Counted from the first letter of the stretch, positions 45,040 to 54,750 are shown. The stretch: 64,000 nucleotides of DNA from Flagellimonas beolgyonensis (GCF_003992615.1 NZ_RZMY01000018.1:226201-290200); one strand, 5' to 3'. The notes: generated by a model from the sequence alone, not told the origin. Numbers and translations are program-made.

Positions 45040-46034
45040 AATCATTCGTTGCCCTCTTATTCAGCTTATTTTTTTTGATGGCAAATGGGCAAATGCGTCA
45101 AAAGGACATTACCGTTCAAAAGGTGCTCAAATTGATGGGTACAAGGTTCGAGATCACGGTGGTGGCCCCAAATGAGGAAATTGGCTATATCAATATCGAT
45201 GAGGCGGTTTCGGAAATCCAGCGCATCGAAAAAATTATTTCCTCTTGGGACGAGTCGTCCGAAACATCCCTGATCAATAAAAATGCCGGTATTAAGCCAG
45301 TTAAGGTAAGTCCCGAGCTTTTTGGGTTGATTGAAAGAAGTATCAGGATTTCAGCACTTACCGATGGTGCTTTCGATATTACCTATGCTTCCATGGACCA
45401 GATCTGGAAATTTGATGGCAGCATGAAAGCAATGCCCAACGAATCCGACATAAAAAAATCAATTGCAAAGATTGGGTATCAAAAAATAATCCTTGATGCA
45501 GAAAAAAGTACAGTTTATTTACCTGAACCAGGCATGAAGATCGGATTTGGAGCCATAGGGAAAGGGTATGCCGCTGACAGGGCAAAAAAATTGTTGGTGT
45601 CCAAAGGCGTGAAAGGAGGAATCATCAATGCCTCTGGAGATTTGACTACGTGGGGGACCAAGGTCACTGGTGAAAAATGGCTGGTGGGCATAACCAACCC
45701 CCTCAACAAGGAAAGGGTCTTTGGTTGGCTTCCCATTGTGGAATCCGCTGTGGCCACATCGGGCAATTATGAAAAATACATTACTCTGAACGATAAAAAG
45801 TATTCTCATATCATCGACCCCAGAACGGGCTACCCAACATCGGGAATTAGCAGTGTGTCCATTTTTGCCAAACAGGCCGAAGTGTGTGATGCATTGGCAA
45901 CTGCCGTTTTCATATTGGGAAGGGATGTGGGTCTGCACTTGATCAACCAAATCAATGGGGTGGAAGCGATCATTGTGGATGCTGAAAATAAAATTCACAA
46001 AAGCTCAGGTATTATGTTCAATACGAATCCTTAA
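45036..46034 (+). CDS. apbE: FAD:protein FMN transferase, ApbE family
   Basis: The 332-residue ApbE enzyme attaches FMN covalently to Thr or Ser of target proteins outside the cytoplasm. It has a signal peptide (about 1-18), MGTRFEITV, DGAFDITYAS, the FAD-binding GFGAIGKGYAADRAKKLL, GDLTTWG, TSGNYEKY and HIIDPRTGYPTSG, all standard. No membrane anchor other than the signal is visible. The FMN acceptor is expected nearby, and the DUF3570 protein in the same operon has a candidate site (DASSGES). Confidence 0.95.
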   Translation: MKSFVALLFSLFFLMANGQMRQKDITVQKVLKLMGTRFEITVVAPNEEIGYINIDEAVSEIQRIEKIISSWDESSETSLINKNAGIKPVKVSPELFGLIERSIRISALTDGAFDITYASMDQIWKFDGSMKAMPNESDIKKSIAKIGYQKIILDAEKSTVYLPEPGMKIGFGAIGKGYAADRAKKLLVSKGVKGGIINASGDLTTWGTKVTGEKWLVGITNPLNKERVFGWLPIVESAVATSGNYEKYITLNDKKYSHIIDPRTGYPTSGISSVSIFAKQAEVCDALATAVFILGRDVGLHLINQINGVEAIIVDAENKIHKSSGIMFNTNP

Positions 46035-46043
46035 CTTTAAACT

Positions 46044-46253
46044 ATGGCCAAACCAATTTTCTTTTTGTTGCTGTTGATTTTCAGCAGTTCGTGTGTCGCA
46101 GTTCGGGAGTACGATAAGGTCTACCTGAACGATGTGGAAATGCAATTGGGGGCGAGGGCCAGTGAACGTTTCGAGACCAATTTCCATATTTATCGGGAAG
46201 CATCGTCCGGGGCCAATGGTGGAAAGACCGGAGGCGGTTGTGGTTGTAATTGA
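46044..46253 (+). CDS. DUF4266 small lipoprotein with Cys-Gly tail
   Basis: The 69-residue protein has a lipoprotein signal (MAKPIFFLLLLIFSSSC) followed by VAVREYDKVYLNDVEMQLGARASERFETNFHIYREASSGANGG and ends GGGCGCN. This pattern defines DUF4266, with the conserved C-terminal GCGCN pair of cysteines. The function is unknown. It sits between ApbE and DUF3570 in the redox operon. The CGC tail could bind a metal or form a disulfide with the thioredoxin. Confidence 0.9.
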   Translation: MAKPIFFLLLLIFSSSCVAVREYDKVYLNDVEMQLGARASERFETNFHIYREASSGANGGKTGGGCGCN

Positions 46254-46299
46254 TATGGGAACAGTGACGACAAAAAGAAAAAACAACGTAACCCTCTCC

Positions 46300-47583
46300 A
46301 TGAACAAAAAACTGCCTATTCTATTGTTTATTTTTGGTTTGACCTTAAGTACGGCTTGGGCCCAACAAGATGATACCTCCTACAAAAGACGCGTTTTGGA
46401 GACCAGTGAGGTCGATTTATTGTTCAGTTACTACAATCAAGATGGGGTACATGCGGCCGTTACCGGTGGCGAGGGTACGGAGGAACTCACCGATGCTACC
46501 TCCACCATTGTATTGCGTATGCCCATGAACGAGGATGATGTGTTGACCGTTGATGTTGGACTTTCGGCTTATACTTCTGCATCTTCCAGTAATGTGAACC
46601 CATTGGATGGGGGTATTACCGTTTCGCCCTTTGATGCCTCATCTGGGGAATCACGAAAAGATTTGTTGGCGTACATCAACCCTACATATACCCATAACTC
46701 AGAGGACCGAAACAAAATTTGGAGCGCCAATGCCTATCTATCTTCGGAATACGATTATTTCTCCATTGGATTTGGGGGCAGTTACACGCGCTTGTTCAAT
46801 GAAAAAAATACCGAGATTACCCTGAGTGGACGGGTTTTCTTGGATAAATGGAACCCGGTTTACCCCATTGAGCTCCGAGATGGATTTTTTGATGATCGAA
46901 TTACGGGAACGGGTACCTACAATCCCATTTTCACGGAATTTGATACCGAAACCCGAAATTCCTATTCCCTTTCCTTGAGCTTCTCACAAGTGTTGACCAA
47001 AAAGCTACAGGGAGCACTATTTCTGGACCTGGTATCCCAAAACGGTTTGTTGAGTACACCATTTCAACGGGTCTATTTTTCGGATTTTGCCGATTTTTTC
47101 ATTGACGATTTTCAGTTGGCCGACAACGTGGAGCAATTGCCCAATAATCGGTTCAAAGTCCCATTTGGTGGTCGATTGAACTATTACCTAAACGATTTGA
47201 TAGTGCTGCGGAGCTATTATCGCTATTACTGGGACGATTGGGGTATTACCTCACACACGGCAAGTCTGGAGGCTCCTTTTAAGTTATCGGACAAGTTTAC
47301 GTTATATCCCACTTACCGCTATTATACCCAAACAGCGGCCGATTACTTTTATCCCAAGGAACAGTCACTTTCCACCAACGAGTTCTACACTTCGGATTAC
47401 GACCTCTCCAATTATAATGCCCATCAATATGGCATGGGAGTACAGTACCGGGATATCTTCACGTCTGCAAGCATCTTGAACTTTGGTCTAAAGACCATCG
47501 ACCTGCGATTTAGCAAATACGATCGGAGCGATGGCCTCAATGCATACATCATTACTTTAGGGACTACTTTTATTGGGAATTGA
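46300..47583 (+). CDS. DUF3570 outer-membrane beta-barrel protein
   Basis: The 427-residue protein has a signal peptide (MNKKLPILLFIFGLTLSTAWAQ) and a beta-rich body with alternating aromatic strands ending in a C-terminal F/N-type strand, matching DUF3570. Residues 112-118 read DASSGES, close to the ApbE acceptor consensus D-x-x-[ST]-G-[AS]-[ST]. I use the ATG at 46300; the open frame extends upstream to 46132 but overlaps the DUF4266 gene and starts without a signal. The gene ends the redox operon. Confidence 0.88.
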   Translation: MNKKLPILLFIFGLTLSTAWAQQDDTSYKRRVLETSEVDLLFSYYNQDGVHAAVTGGEGTEELTDATSTIVLRMPMNEDDVLTVDVGLSAYTSASSSNVNPLDGGITVSPFDASSGESRKDLLAYINPTYTHNSEDRNKIWSANAYLSSEYDYFSIGFGGSYTRLFNEKNTEITLSGRVFLDKWNPVYPIELRDGFFDDRITGTGTYNPIFTEFDTETRNSYSLSLSFSQVLTKKLQGALFLDLVSQNGLLSTPFQRVYFSDFADFFIDDFQLADNVEQLPNNRFKVPFGGRLNYYLNDLIVLRSYYRYYWDDWGITSHTASLEAPFKLSDKFTLYPTYRYYTQTAADYFYPKEQSLSTNEFYTSDYDLSNYNAHQYGMGVQYRDIFTSASILNFGLKTIDLRFSKYDRSDGLNAYIITLGTTFIGN

Positions 47584-47650
47584 ACTGTACAAGTTCAAAA
47601 ATAATCCAAGTAAAAAATCGTAAATTCGCAATCCTAAGGAGGATAGGTAT

Positions 47651-48727
47651 ATGCTAGATAAACTGAATATCGTAAAACAACGTTTTGATGAGGTTTCCGA
47701 CCTGATCATTCAGCCGGATGTAATTGCCGATCAACAGCGGTACATCAAGTTGAACAAGGAGTACAAAGACCTGAAGGTGCTGGCCGAAAAACGTGATGAA
47801 TACATTGGCTTGACCAACAACATAAAAGAAGCAGAGGAAATTATTTCTGATGGCAGTGATGCCGAGATGCTCGAAATGGCCAAAATGCAACTGGATGAGG
47901 CCAAGAGTGCCTTGCCCAAGTTGGAAGAGGAAATCAAGTTCTTGTTGATTCCAAAAGACCCCGAAGATGCCAAGGATGTGGTGATGGAAATCCGGGCCGG
48001 AACAGGAGGGGACGAGGCCAGTATTTTTGCCGGCGACCTTTTTCGAATGTACACCAAATACTGTGAGTCCAAAGGTTGGCGGACCAATGTGATAGATTTG
48101 AGTGAAGGCACCAGCGGGGGCTACAAGGAAATCCATTTTGAAGTTTCGGGGGAAGATGTTTATGGCACCCTCAAGTTTGAAGCAGGGGTGCACCGTGTAC
48201 AACGTGTGCCGCAGACAGAGACCCAAGGTAGGGTCCACACCAGTGCTGCCACCGTTATGGTAATTCCGGAAGCTGAGGAATTTGACGTACAGATCGATCC
48301 CAAGGATGTCCGTATCGATTATTTCTGTTCATCCGGACCGGGAGGACAGTCGGTGAACACCACCTATTCCGCAGTCCGATTGACGCACGTTCCCACTGGA
48401 ATTGTGGCTCAGTGCCAAGACGAAAAATCACAGCACAAGAACAAGGATAAGGCCTTTAGAGTGTTACGTGCCCGTTTGTACGATATGGAATTGGCCAAAA
48501 AACAAGCCGAGGATGCGGCAAAACGGAATTCCCAGGTTAGCAGCGGGGACCGTTCGGCCAAAATCCGTACCTACAACTATCCCCAGGGAAGGGTTACCGA
48601 TCACCGAATCGGACTAACGCTCTACGATTTGCAGAACATAATGAACGGCGATATCCAGAAAATCATCGATGAGCTTATGTTGGTCGAGAATACCGAAAAA
48701 CTGAAAGAGGCTTCGGAAATTTTCTAA
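47651..48727 (+). CDS. prfA: peptide chain release factor 1
   Basis: RF1 reads UAA and UAG stop codons. The 358-residue protein has the anticodon-like region [22 protein letters not shown] (PQT in the PxT position) and the catalytic GGQ in [10 protein letters not shown]. Length is normal. It is separated from DUF3570 by 67 nt and followed by pyrF. RF1 rather than RF2 is indicated by the PxT tripeptide. Confidence 0.96.
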   Translation: MLDKLNIVKQRFDEVSDLIIQPDVIADQQRYIKLNKEYKDLKVLAEKRDEYIGLTNNIKEAEEIISDGSDAEMLEMAKMQLDEAKSALPKLEEEIKFLLIPKDPEDAKDVVMEIRAGTGGDEASIFAGDLFRMYTKYCESKGWRTNVIDLSEGTSGGYKEIHFEVSGEDVYGTLKFEAGVHRVQRVPQTETQGRVHTSAATVMVIPEAEEFDVQIDPKDVRIDYFCSSGPGGQSVNTTYSAVRLTHVPTGIVAQCQDEKSQHKNKDKAFRVLRARLYDMELAKKQAEDAAKRNSQVSSGDRSAKIRTYNYPQGRVTDHRIGLTLYDLQNIMNGDIQKIIDELMLVENTEKLKEASEIF

Positions 48728-48751
48728 GTGCTCGAAATTCAATTGTTGTCA

Positions 48752-48771
48752 GTTCGAGCGCAGTCGAGAAC
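48752..48771. repeat. REP-like palindromic word
   Basis: The segment contains TTCGA and TCGAGAA around GCGCAG. The same type of word (a TTCGAGCGCAGTCGA core) recurs between genes in many Flavobacteriaceae, as I recall. Only one copy is seen in this window, between prfA and pyrF. Confidence 0.45.
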
Positions 48772-48779
48772 CACTTGAT

Positions 48780-49598
48780 ATGAAAATAGAACAGTTAATA
48801 GCTCAGATCCAAAAGAAAAAATCATTTCTCTGTGTGGGTCTGGATACCGATCTGGAAAAGATTCCTCAACATCTTTTAGCCGAGGAAGATCCCATTTTCG
48901 CATTCAACAAGGCTATTATCGATGCCACCCACTACTATTGTGTGGCCTACAAACCCAATATTGCCTTTTATGAGGCGTATGGATTGAAGGGTTGGCAGTC
49001 TCTTGAGCGTACTATGGCCTATTTGAACACCCATCATCCGGAAATGTTTACCATTGCCGATGCCAAAAGGGGAGACATTGGGAATACCTCCACACGGTAT
49101 GCCAAGGCGTTTTTCGAGACCATGGATTTTGATTCCATTACCATTGCGCCGTATATGGGAAAAGACTCCGTAGAACCTTTTTTAGAATTTGAGGACAGGC
49201 ACACCATCTTATTGGCATTGACCTCCAACCAGGGGGCGTTCGATTTTCAAACCAAAAAAGTAGGGGAAACGGAACTGTACAAAGAAGTGCTTAAAACTTC
49301 CAAAACCTATAAAGGAGCGGAACGGTTAATGTATGTGGTAGGGGCAACAAAGGCCACCTATTTACAGGAAATTCGTGAAATTGTACCGGAAAGCTTTTTA
49401 TTGGTCCCTGGCGTTGGGGCACAAGGGGGTAGTTTGCAAGAAGTTTGCAAATACGGTATCACCAAAAATGTGGGGCTACTGGTAAATTCATCAAGAGGAA
49501 TACTCTATGCTTCCAATGGACTGGATTTTGCAGAAATGGCAGCGATGCAGGCAAAGGAAATACAAGAGGAAATGGCAGTGGAGCTTAGTAAGTTATAA
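48780..49598 (+). CDS. pyrF: orotidine 5'-phosphate decarboxylase (type 2)
   Basis: PyrF makes UMP from OMP. The 272-residue protein is the longer type-2 form, with FLCVGLDTDLEKIP, YKPNIAFYEAYG, catalytic K96 in TIADAKRGDIGNTSTRYA and LVPGVGAQGG near the phosphate site. It lies 52 nt after prfA across a REP-like word, so they may be co-transcribed. Confidence 0.95.
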   Translation: MKIEQLIAQIQKKKSFLCVGLDTDLEKIPQHLLAEEDPIFAFNKAIIDATHYYCVAYKPNIAFYEAYGLKGWQSLERTMAYLNTHHPEMFTIADAKRGDIGNTSTRYAKAFFETMDFDSITIAPYMGKDSVEPFLEFEDRHTILLALTSNQGAFDFQTKKVGETELYKEVLKTSKTYKGAERLMYVVGATKATYLQEIREIVPESFLLVPGVGAQGGSLQEVCKYGITKNVGLLVNSSRGILYASNGLDFAEMAAMQAKEIQEEMAVELSKL

Positions 49599-49603
49599 AC
49601 TAC

Positions 49604-49798
49604 TTACCCCAAACTTTCCAAAACCTTTTTAATATTTTGGGCCTTTCTTTTAAAGAATTCCGCCAATCGTGTGTCGGCATGGGAAACATCCGCAGCTTTT
49701 TCGATAAAATTCCTGTACATGACCTCCAAAACGGAAATGGCCTCACTTCCACTGGTGATTGGGGTCACTGTTCCTACTCTACAATTTTGACTGTTCAT
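49604..49798 (-). CDS. hypothetical 64-residue protein
   Basis: The frame begins MNSQNCRVGTVTPITSGSEAISVLEVMYRNFIEKAADVSHADTRL and ends EFFKRKAQNIKKVLESLG. The second half is a clear charged helix with heptad spacing. I use ATG at 49798; ATG at 49822 would add 8 residues. It is convergent with pyrF, with a 5-nt gap. No family is recognised, but composition looks protein-like. Confidence 0.55.
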   Translation of the reverse strand: MNSQNCRVGTVTPITSGSEAISVLEVMYRNFIEKAADVSHADTRLAEFFKRKAQNIKKVLESLG

Positions 49799-49994
49799 GA
49801 TGACAAGATTTGTTATTATCAAAGATACGTTGAAAACCTGCTGATGGACTATGGGTGTATGGGGTATACGTCTAGAAATCAGGTGTTTTTATCTAAAATT
49901 TAACGATTGGCCCCCTATTCGGCACATTCGTTCACATTGGGTTGGCATAAAATTAACTTACCTTTAAAACAACAGGTTCTAAAATTCAAAAGCC

Positions 49995-50504
49995 ATGAAG
50001 AGAATTGTTTTTCTGTTGTTCATTTTGATAACGACGGTCACATTCGCGCAAAAATCCGATTGCAATTGTTGTTCAGCAAATCAGACCGCTTTTGATTTTT
50101 GGGTAGGCAATTGGACAGTGACCCACTACAACAATGGTAGCCCTGCAGGCAGTAGCGTTATCCGAAAGGAGGAAAATGGCTGCGTAATCCATGAAAATTG
50201 GACCAGTACCCAAACAGGGTATACGGGTACCAGTCTTAATTTCTTTAATGCTACCACCCAACAATGGGAACAATTATGGGTGGACAATGCAGGGGCACAT
50301 CTTAAACTGAAAGGCAACAGGATTGGAAACCAAATGATATTGACTTCGGATGAATTTGCCAAAAAGGATGGGAAAATGTACCAAAACAGGATAACATGGA
50401 CCCATTTGGAGGATGGAAAGGTGCGGCAATTATGGGAGGTGCTGTCTGACGGAGAAGTGGTATCTGTTGCGTTCGACGGGCTCTATTCCCCCATGGAACA
50501 ATAA
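49995..50504 (+). CDS. secreted DUF1579-like protein
   Basis: The 169-residue protein has a signal peptide (about 1-18, ending in TVTFAQ) and a lipocalin-like beta domain typical of DUF1579-like proteins: FDFWVGNWTVTHYNNG, ENGCVIHENWTS, TGTSLNFFNATTQQWEQLWVDN, and VRQLWEVLSDG with FDGLY at the end. The function is unknown. The N-terminus has a Cys-Asn-Cys-Cys cluster (residues about 22-26). A terminator follows at 50507. Confidence 0.82.
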   Translation: MKRIVFLLFILITTVTFAQKSDCNCCSANQTAFDFWVGNWTVTHYNNGSPAGSSVIRKEENGCVIHENWTSTQTGYTGTSLNFFNATTQQWEQLWVDNAGAHLKLKGNRIGNQMILTSDEFAKKDGKMYQNRITWTHLEDGKVRQLWEVLSDGEVVSVAFDGLYSPMEQ

Positions 50505-50506
50505 AA

Positions 50507-50532
50507 AAAGCCGGTGTGAAGACCGGCTTTTA
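50507..50532 (+). terminator. terminator after the DUF1579-like gene
   Basis: AAAGCCGGT (50507-50515) pairs with ACCGGCTTT (50522-50530), followed by a short T run. Confidence 0.88.
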
Positions 50533-50701
50533 AACTAACTAACTCAAAAAAATGCTAACTCAGATAACTCGTTGCAAAAATCATTTTTAACCTTCAGCTC
50601 AAGGTTAATTTAACTTTAGGATTTTGTTATAATAATTTCATTTTATTGAGTTAATAACGGAAATTTTTTTGACTTATTGCGTTATTCTGAAAAAATTAAA
50701 C

Positions 50702-51403
50702 TTAATCTTGCAAAGCAAACACCTTTTTTAACAAATCTGTTGTGCGGGACGAAACTTTTGTCCTAATTTCCTTTTCTTCCAGGGCAATCATGGTATAAAC
50801 CCCTTTCAAGGCTTCATTGGTGGTGTAATCGGTAAGGTCGGGGTTTACATCATTGGTCAACGGCAAACTATTGTATTTGGTAATGATGTTCGTCCAAATC
50901 TTATCCGCACCCACTTTTTGGAAAGAATTTTGGATAATGGGGTTGAACTTATTGTACAATTGGGTCTGGGTGGTTCTTTCCAGATATTGCGTCGCCGCAT
51001 TGTCGGCCCCCAACAGAATCTGTCTGGCATCATTAAAGGTAATGCCCTTTACGGCATCCACAAATATGGGAGTTGCCTCGCCAATCGCGTCTTCTGCCGC
51101 ACGGTTCAATATTCTAAGACCTTCATCCGCCAAACTGGAAAGTCCAATGTCGCGCAAGGTTTTGTCAACCTTCTGTAATTCTTGCGGCAATAAGATTTTG
51201 ACCAGTTCATTTTTGAAAAAACCATTCTCCAAGGCCAGTTTGTTCACTTGTTTTTCGATGCCCATGTTCAAGGCCTCTCGCAGTCCCTGTGCAATTTCGG
51301 CGTTTCCGATTCCCGTTCCTTGGGGCAATTGGTTCACTACTTGTTGCAATTCGGCACAACCAACAAGTTGAAATACCAATACGCATAGCAAAATTCGTTT
51401 CAT
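50702..51403 (-). CDS. DUF4197 lipoprotein
   Basis: The 233-residue protein has a lipoprotein signal (MKRILLCVLVFQLVGC, lipobox VGC) and the DUF4197 body: NAEIAQGLREALNMGIEKQV, KILLPQELQKVDKTLRDIGLSSLADEGLRILNRAAEDA, DARQILLGADNAATQYLERTTQTQL and DYTTNEALKGVYTMIALEEKEIR. I use ATG at 51403 (lipoprotein signal) over 51448. The role is unknown. It precedes the GH13 gene but on the same strand with 100 nt between. Confidence 0.88.
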   Translation of the reverse strand: MKRILLCVLVFQLVGCAELQQVVNQLPQGTGIGNAEIAQGLREALNMGIEKQVNKLALENGFFKNELVKILLPQELQKVDKTLRDIGLSSLADEGLRILNRAAEDAIGEATPIFVDAVKGITFNDARQILLGADNAATQYLERTTQTQLYNKFNPIIQNSFQKVGADKIWTNIITKYNSLPLTNDVNPDLTDYTTNEALKGVYTMIALEEKEIRTKVSSRTTDLLKKVFALQD

Positions 51404-51503
51404 GTTTATTTTTTTATAGTTGCTGTTAAAGTACGGCGAAACCACCAAATGTATTGCCCAACCTTTGGTTTTTGGACCAAATGCAAATTATGGTCATAGC
51501 GAT

Positions 51504-53366
51504 TTATAAGTCCAATTCGATCACCATCGCAGTTTTAGGTGCAATTTGCAACGGCTGGGTTAAATCCACCTTCCGTTCTGAAATGACCTCTGTTCCCGAG
51601 GTATGTTCCTTCAAACCTTCAGCAAATCGGTCTAATGAAACCGACTGCATTTCCCGTGAATTGTTCAATACCACCATCACAAGTTCATTTGGATTTTCCG
51701 GTAGGTAGCGGAAGTACACATACATATTATTTTGGGGAGCAAAATGTAATGTTTTGCCCCTGTGTATGGCTGGTTGGTCCCTGCGCCAATTGAGCAATTT
51801 TTTGGTGTAATCAAAATAGGCCTTTTGGGATTCGGTCCGGTTATCGGCATTAAAGGCGTTTTGCGGATCTCCGGGCCAGCCTCCTGGAAAATCACGACGG
51901 ATATCACCATCGCCCTTGCTTTTCTCGCCCATCATACCAATTTCATCCCCGTAATAAATTTGTGGAATGCCCCTTAAAGTTGCCAAAAGGGTAATGGCCA
52001 ATTTGTATTTGTCCACATCGCCACCAAATTCCTGGTTGATACGGTTGACATCGTGGTTGGCCATCATGATCAACAGGTTATTGATGTTGGGATACAGAAA
52101 ATCCTTGGTCAAATGATCGTACACCTTGAACAATCCATCGCCCCAGTTTTGTTGGTCCTCATTGAAAACTTGCGGGATAATATCGTGCAAAGGAAAATCC
52201 ATAACTGAAGGCAAATTGGAATTGAACCCTTGAATGGCTCCGATGGCACTGTCTTTTTGCCAATAGGCAATATGGGCGGTGTCGTGCATAAAAATCTCCC
52301 CGACTATATTGAGCTGTGGATATTCCTGTAACACCCGGGTAACCCATTCGGTGATCCCAGCTTTGTCGTTATACGGATAGGTGTCCACACGCATGCCGTC
52401 CAAATCGGCACTCTCGATCCACCAAATGGCATTTTGGACCAAATAATTGATGACCATGGGATTATTCTCGTTCATATCGGGCATGGTATAATCGAACCAC
52501 CCGTCCATGCAGCCTTTTGCATCATAGTTGGATGCATAAGGATCCATTTGACTAGTTTGGATGTAATTACTTCGTTTAAAACCATATTCCCCACCTTCCC
52601 AGTAATGGATCCAATCCTGAGCTGGAAGATCTTGGATGATCCAATTGCTCAATCCCCAGTGGTTGGGCACATAATCCATAATGTGTTTCATGTTTCGATC
52701 ATGCAATGCATTGGAAAGTCTCGCAAAGTCGGCATTGCTACCATAGCGTGGATCTATTTGGTAGAGATCGCTACAGGCATACCCATGATAGGAATAGGTT
52801 TTTTCGTTGTCCAGTGTCATGGGGGTGCTCCACAAGGTAGTAGCGCCCAATTCATCAATATAGTCCAAATGGTCGATTATGCCCTGAATATCCCCGCCAT
52901 GTCTGCCTCCTTGAATACTTCGGTCGGCCTGCTCAATGGTTTCGGGTCGACTATCGTTGGTGGTGTCGCCATTGGCAAATCGGTCGGGCATTAATAGATA
53001 GATCACATCGGAGGCATCGAACCCTTTGCGTTCAGCCGAGCCGGGTCTTCGCTCCTTGAACTCGTAGTCCATTTTTGAAACCGTTTTTTTCCCCTTTTTA
53101 AATTTGAAGGTAATCGGGCCAGGTTCTACATTTTTGGTATCGATGGTAATGAACAAATAATTTGGATTGCTTACCTGTTCCACCTTTTTAACAATGATAT
53201 TTTCTGGAAACTCGGGCTGTAGCTCGTTAATGGCATTCCCGTAGACCAATAATTGCAGTTCGGAATCCTTCATGCCGCTCCACCAATAAGGTGGTTCCAA
53301 TTTTTGAACTTGCGCCATAATTGGCCCTACACATAAAAGAAAGAGTAAAAGTGTTATTTTTTTCAT
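51504..53366 (-). CDS. GH13 alpha-glucan hydrolase (SusA/neopullulanase-like)
   Basis: The 620-residue protein has a signal peptide (to about 19), an N-terminal cyclomaltodextrinase-type domain (to about 105), a GH13 catalytic barrel (about 110-500) and a C-terminal beta domain. The catalytic residues are D328 in GMRVDTYPY, E357 in IVGEIF and D439 in MANHDVNR. It resembles SusA of B. thetaiotaomicron and should cut malto-oligosaccharides in the periplasm. It is the first enzyme gene of the starch locus, on the minus strand, 325 nt from the LacI gene. Confidence 0.93.
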   Translation of the reverse strand: MKKITLLLFLLCVGPIMAQVQKLEPPYWWSGMKDSELQLLVYGNAINELQPEFPENIIVKKVEQVSNPNYLFITIDTKNVEPGPITFKFKKGKKTVSKMDYEFKERRPGSAERKGFDASDVIYLLMPDRFANGDTTNDSRPETIEQADRSIQGGRHGGDIQGIIDHLDYIDELGATTLWSTPMTLDNEKTYSYHGYACSDLYQIDPRYGSNADFARLSNALHDRNMKHIMDYVPNHWGLSNWIIQDLPAQDWIHYWEGGEYGFKRSNYIQTSQMDPYASNYDAKGCMDGWFDYTMPDMNENNPMVINYLVQNAIWWIESADLDGMRVDTYPYNDKAGITEWVTRVLQEYPQLNIVGEIFMHDTAHIAYWQKDSAIGAIQGFNSNLPSVMDFPLHDIIPQVFNEDQQNWGDGLFKVYDHLTKDFLYPNINNLLIMMANHDVNRINQEFGGDVDKYKLAITLLATLRGIPQIYYGDEIGMMGEKSKGDGDIRRDFPGGWPGDPQNAFNADNRTESQKAYFDYTKKLLNWRRDQPAIHRGKTLHFAPQNNMYVYFRYLPENPNELVMVVLNNSREMQSVSLDRFAEGLKEHTSGTEVISERKVDLTQPLQIAPKTAMVIELDL

Positions 53367-53691
53367 GATGGTATAATGTTTTTGAACATCCCTTAAAAGG
53401 CACGTTATCCAAAAATTAGGATGAAATCATTGAATTTGGAAGTGATATTTGTATTTGAACAACCGGAAAACCGAATCCATGTCTTTGGTTGTTGCAAATC
53501 TTCGCCTATATTTTTTAACATTGTGATTCTTTTTTTTGAATCGACATTGCAGAAGGCTTTTCGCCAACCTGCGCTACTTTTGGGAAGTAAAATATAAGCG
53601 TTAACAATTCTTCAAATATATATTTTTTTGAAGAGTGGGACAATTTTCTGGATAGTATGTTCAGCTGGTTTTGATTCTTGACCGTGTAGAT
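53367..53691. other. 325-nt promoter region between GH13 and LacI genes
   Basis: It holds a CTTCAAATATATATTTTTTTGAAG palindrome near 53610-53633 and an AAGCGTT word (53596-53602) that may bind the LacI regulator. No coding frame is seen. Confidence 0.5.
53596..53602. promoter_or_regulatory. putative LacI operator core upstream of GH13
   Basis: AAGCGTT matches the AARCGTT core of LacI-family (cre-like) operators. A second copy, AAACGTT, lies at 54848-54854 in front of susC. The same core at both promoters of the starch locus supports shared control. Confidence 0.45.
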
Positions 53692-54750
53692 CTAGTTCAA
53701 ATTGATTTTGGAATTATTGGTTGAATCACGAATGATCAATTCGGTTTTGACCAATTGGGTAATGAAAGGGGTATCTTCATCTCTCTCCAAACGCTCGATC
53801 AATGTTTTGGCTGCCAGTTTGCCGATTACCTTTCCATGTTGACTTACAGTTGTTAAATGTGGACGGGCATATTTGGACAATATCCCATCCGAAAATCCAA
53901 TTACGGACAGTTCTTGAGGTACCTTTAGGCCTCGTAGCCGTGCTGCATTCAAAGCGGTCACTGCATAGATTTCGTTTACGCCGAAAATGCCATCAATATC
54001 TGGGTGTTTTTCAAAAACAAGATTGATTCGGTGCTCCAAATTGCGTTGCTCTTCATCCGAATCGCCGAGTTCACCGATTTTAACCACCAACTCTTCATCA
54101 TACGCCATACCATTGGATAATAGTGCATCCCTATACCCTTCGGTGCGCATCCTACCGATATGCAGGTAATCCATGGTGGTGAGCAATAGGATTTTTTTGC
54201 AACCAATATCGATGAGTTTTTGGACCGCCATCCGTCCAGCTTCGCGATCATTAATGATAATCTTGTCGCAATCGATATCATCGACAACACGGTCGAACAT
54301 TACAATGGGAATATTCCTGTTCTGTGTTGCTTCGAGGTGATGGTAGTCCTGTTTCAACAACGTTTCTTTGGAAAGGGATACGATGAAACCGTCTATGCTA
54401 CCATCGATCAACATCTCCATATTGATGGCTTCCTTGGCGAGGGATTCATTGGAAACCCCTATGATCACATTGTATTCCTTGGAATTCGCTACTTCCTCTA
54501 TTCCTGAAATTACTTTGGCGAAAAAGTGATGTACGATTTCCGGGATGATGACCCCGATGGTCTTTGTCTTCTTTTGCTTCAGGCTAAGGGCGATACTGTT
54601 GGGTCGATAATTGTAGTATTTGGCAAATGCCTGCACTTTCTCCCTATTTTCCTTACTGATGTCCTTATCGTTTTTTAGTGCTTTGGAAACCGTGGATATG
54701 GAAAGCCCTAGTTCAGTTGCAATCTTTTTAAGCGTCATTTTTGGTTTCAT
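53692..54750 (-). CDS. LacI-family transcriptional regulator
   Basis: The 352-residue protein has an N-terminal LacI helix-turn-helix (about 5-50, MTLKKIATELGLSISTVSKALKNDKDISKENREKV) and a periplasmic-binding-protein-like sensor domain (about 62-345). It should bind a maltose or starch breakdown product. It is divergent from the susC gene and 325 nt upstream of the GH13 gene on the same strand. Confidence 0.94.
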   Translation of the reverse strand: MKPKMTLKKIATELGLSISTVSKALKNDKDISKENREKVQAFAKYYNYRPNSIALSLKQKKTKTIGVIIPEIVHHFFAKVISGIEEVANSKEYNVIIGVSNESLAKEAINMEMLIDGSIDGFIVSLSKETLLKQDYHHLEATQNRNIPIVMFDRVVDDIDCDKIIINDREAGRMAVQKLIDIGCKKILLLTTMDYLHIGRMRTEGYRDALLSNGMAYDEELVVKIGELGDSDEEQRNLEHRINLVFEKHPDIDGIFGVNEIYAVTALNAARLRGLKVPQELSVIGFSDGILSKYARPHLTTVSQHGKVIGKLAAKTLIERLERDEDTPFITQLVKTELIIRDSTNNSKINLN

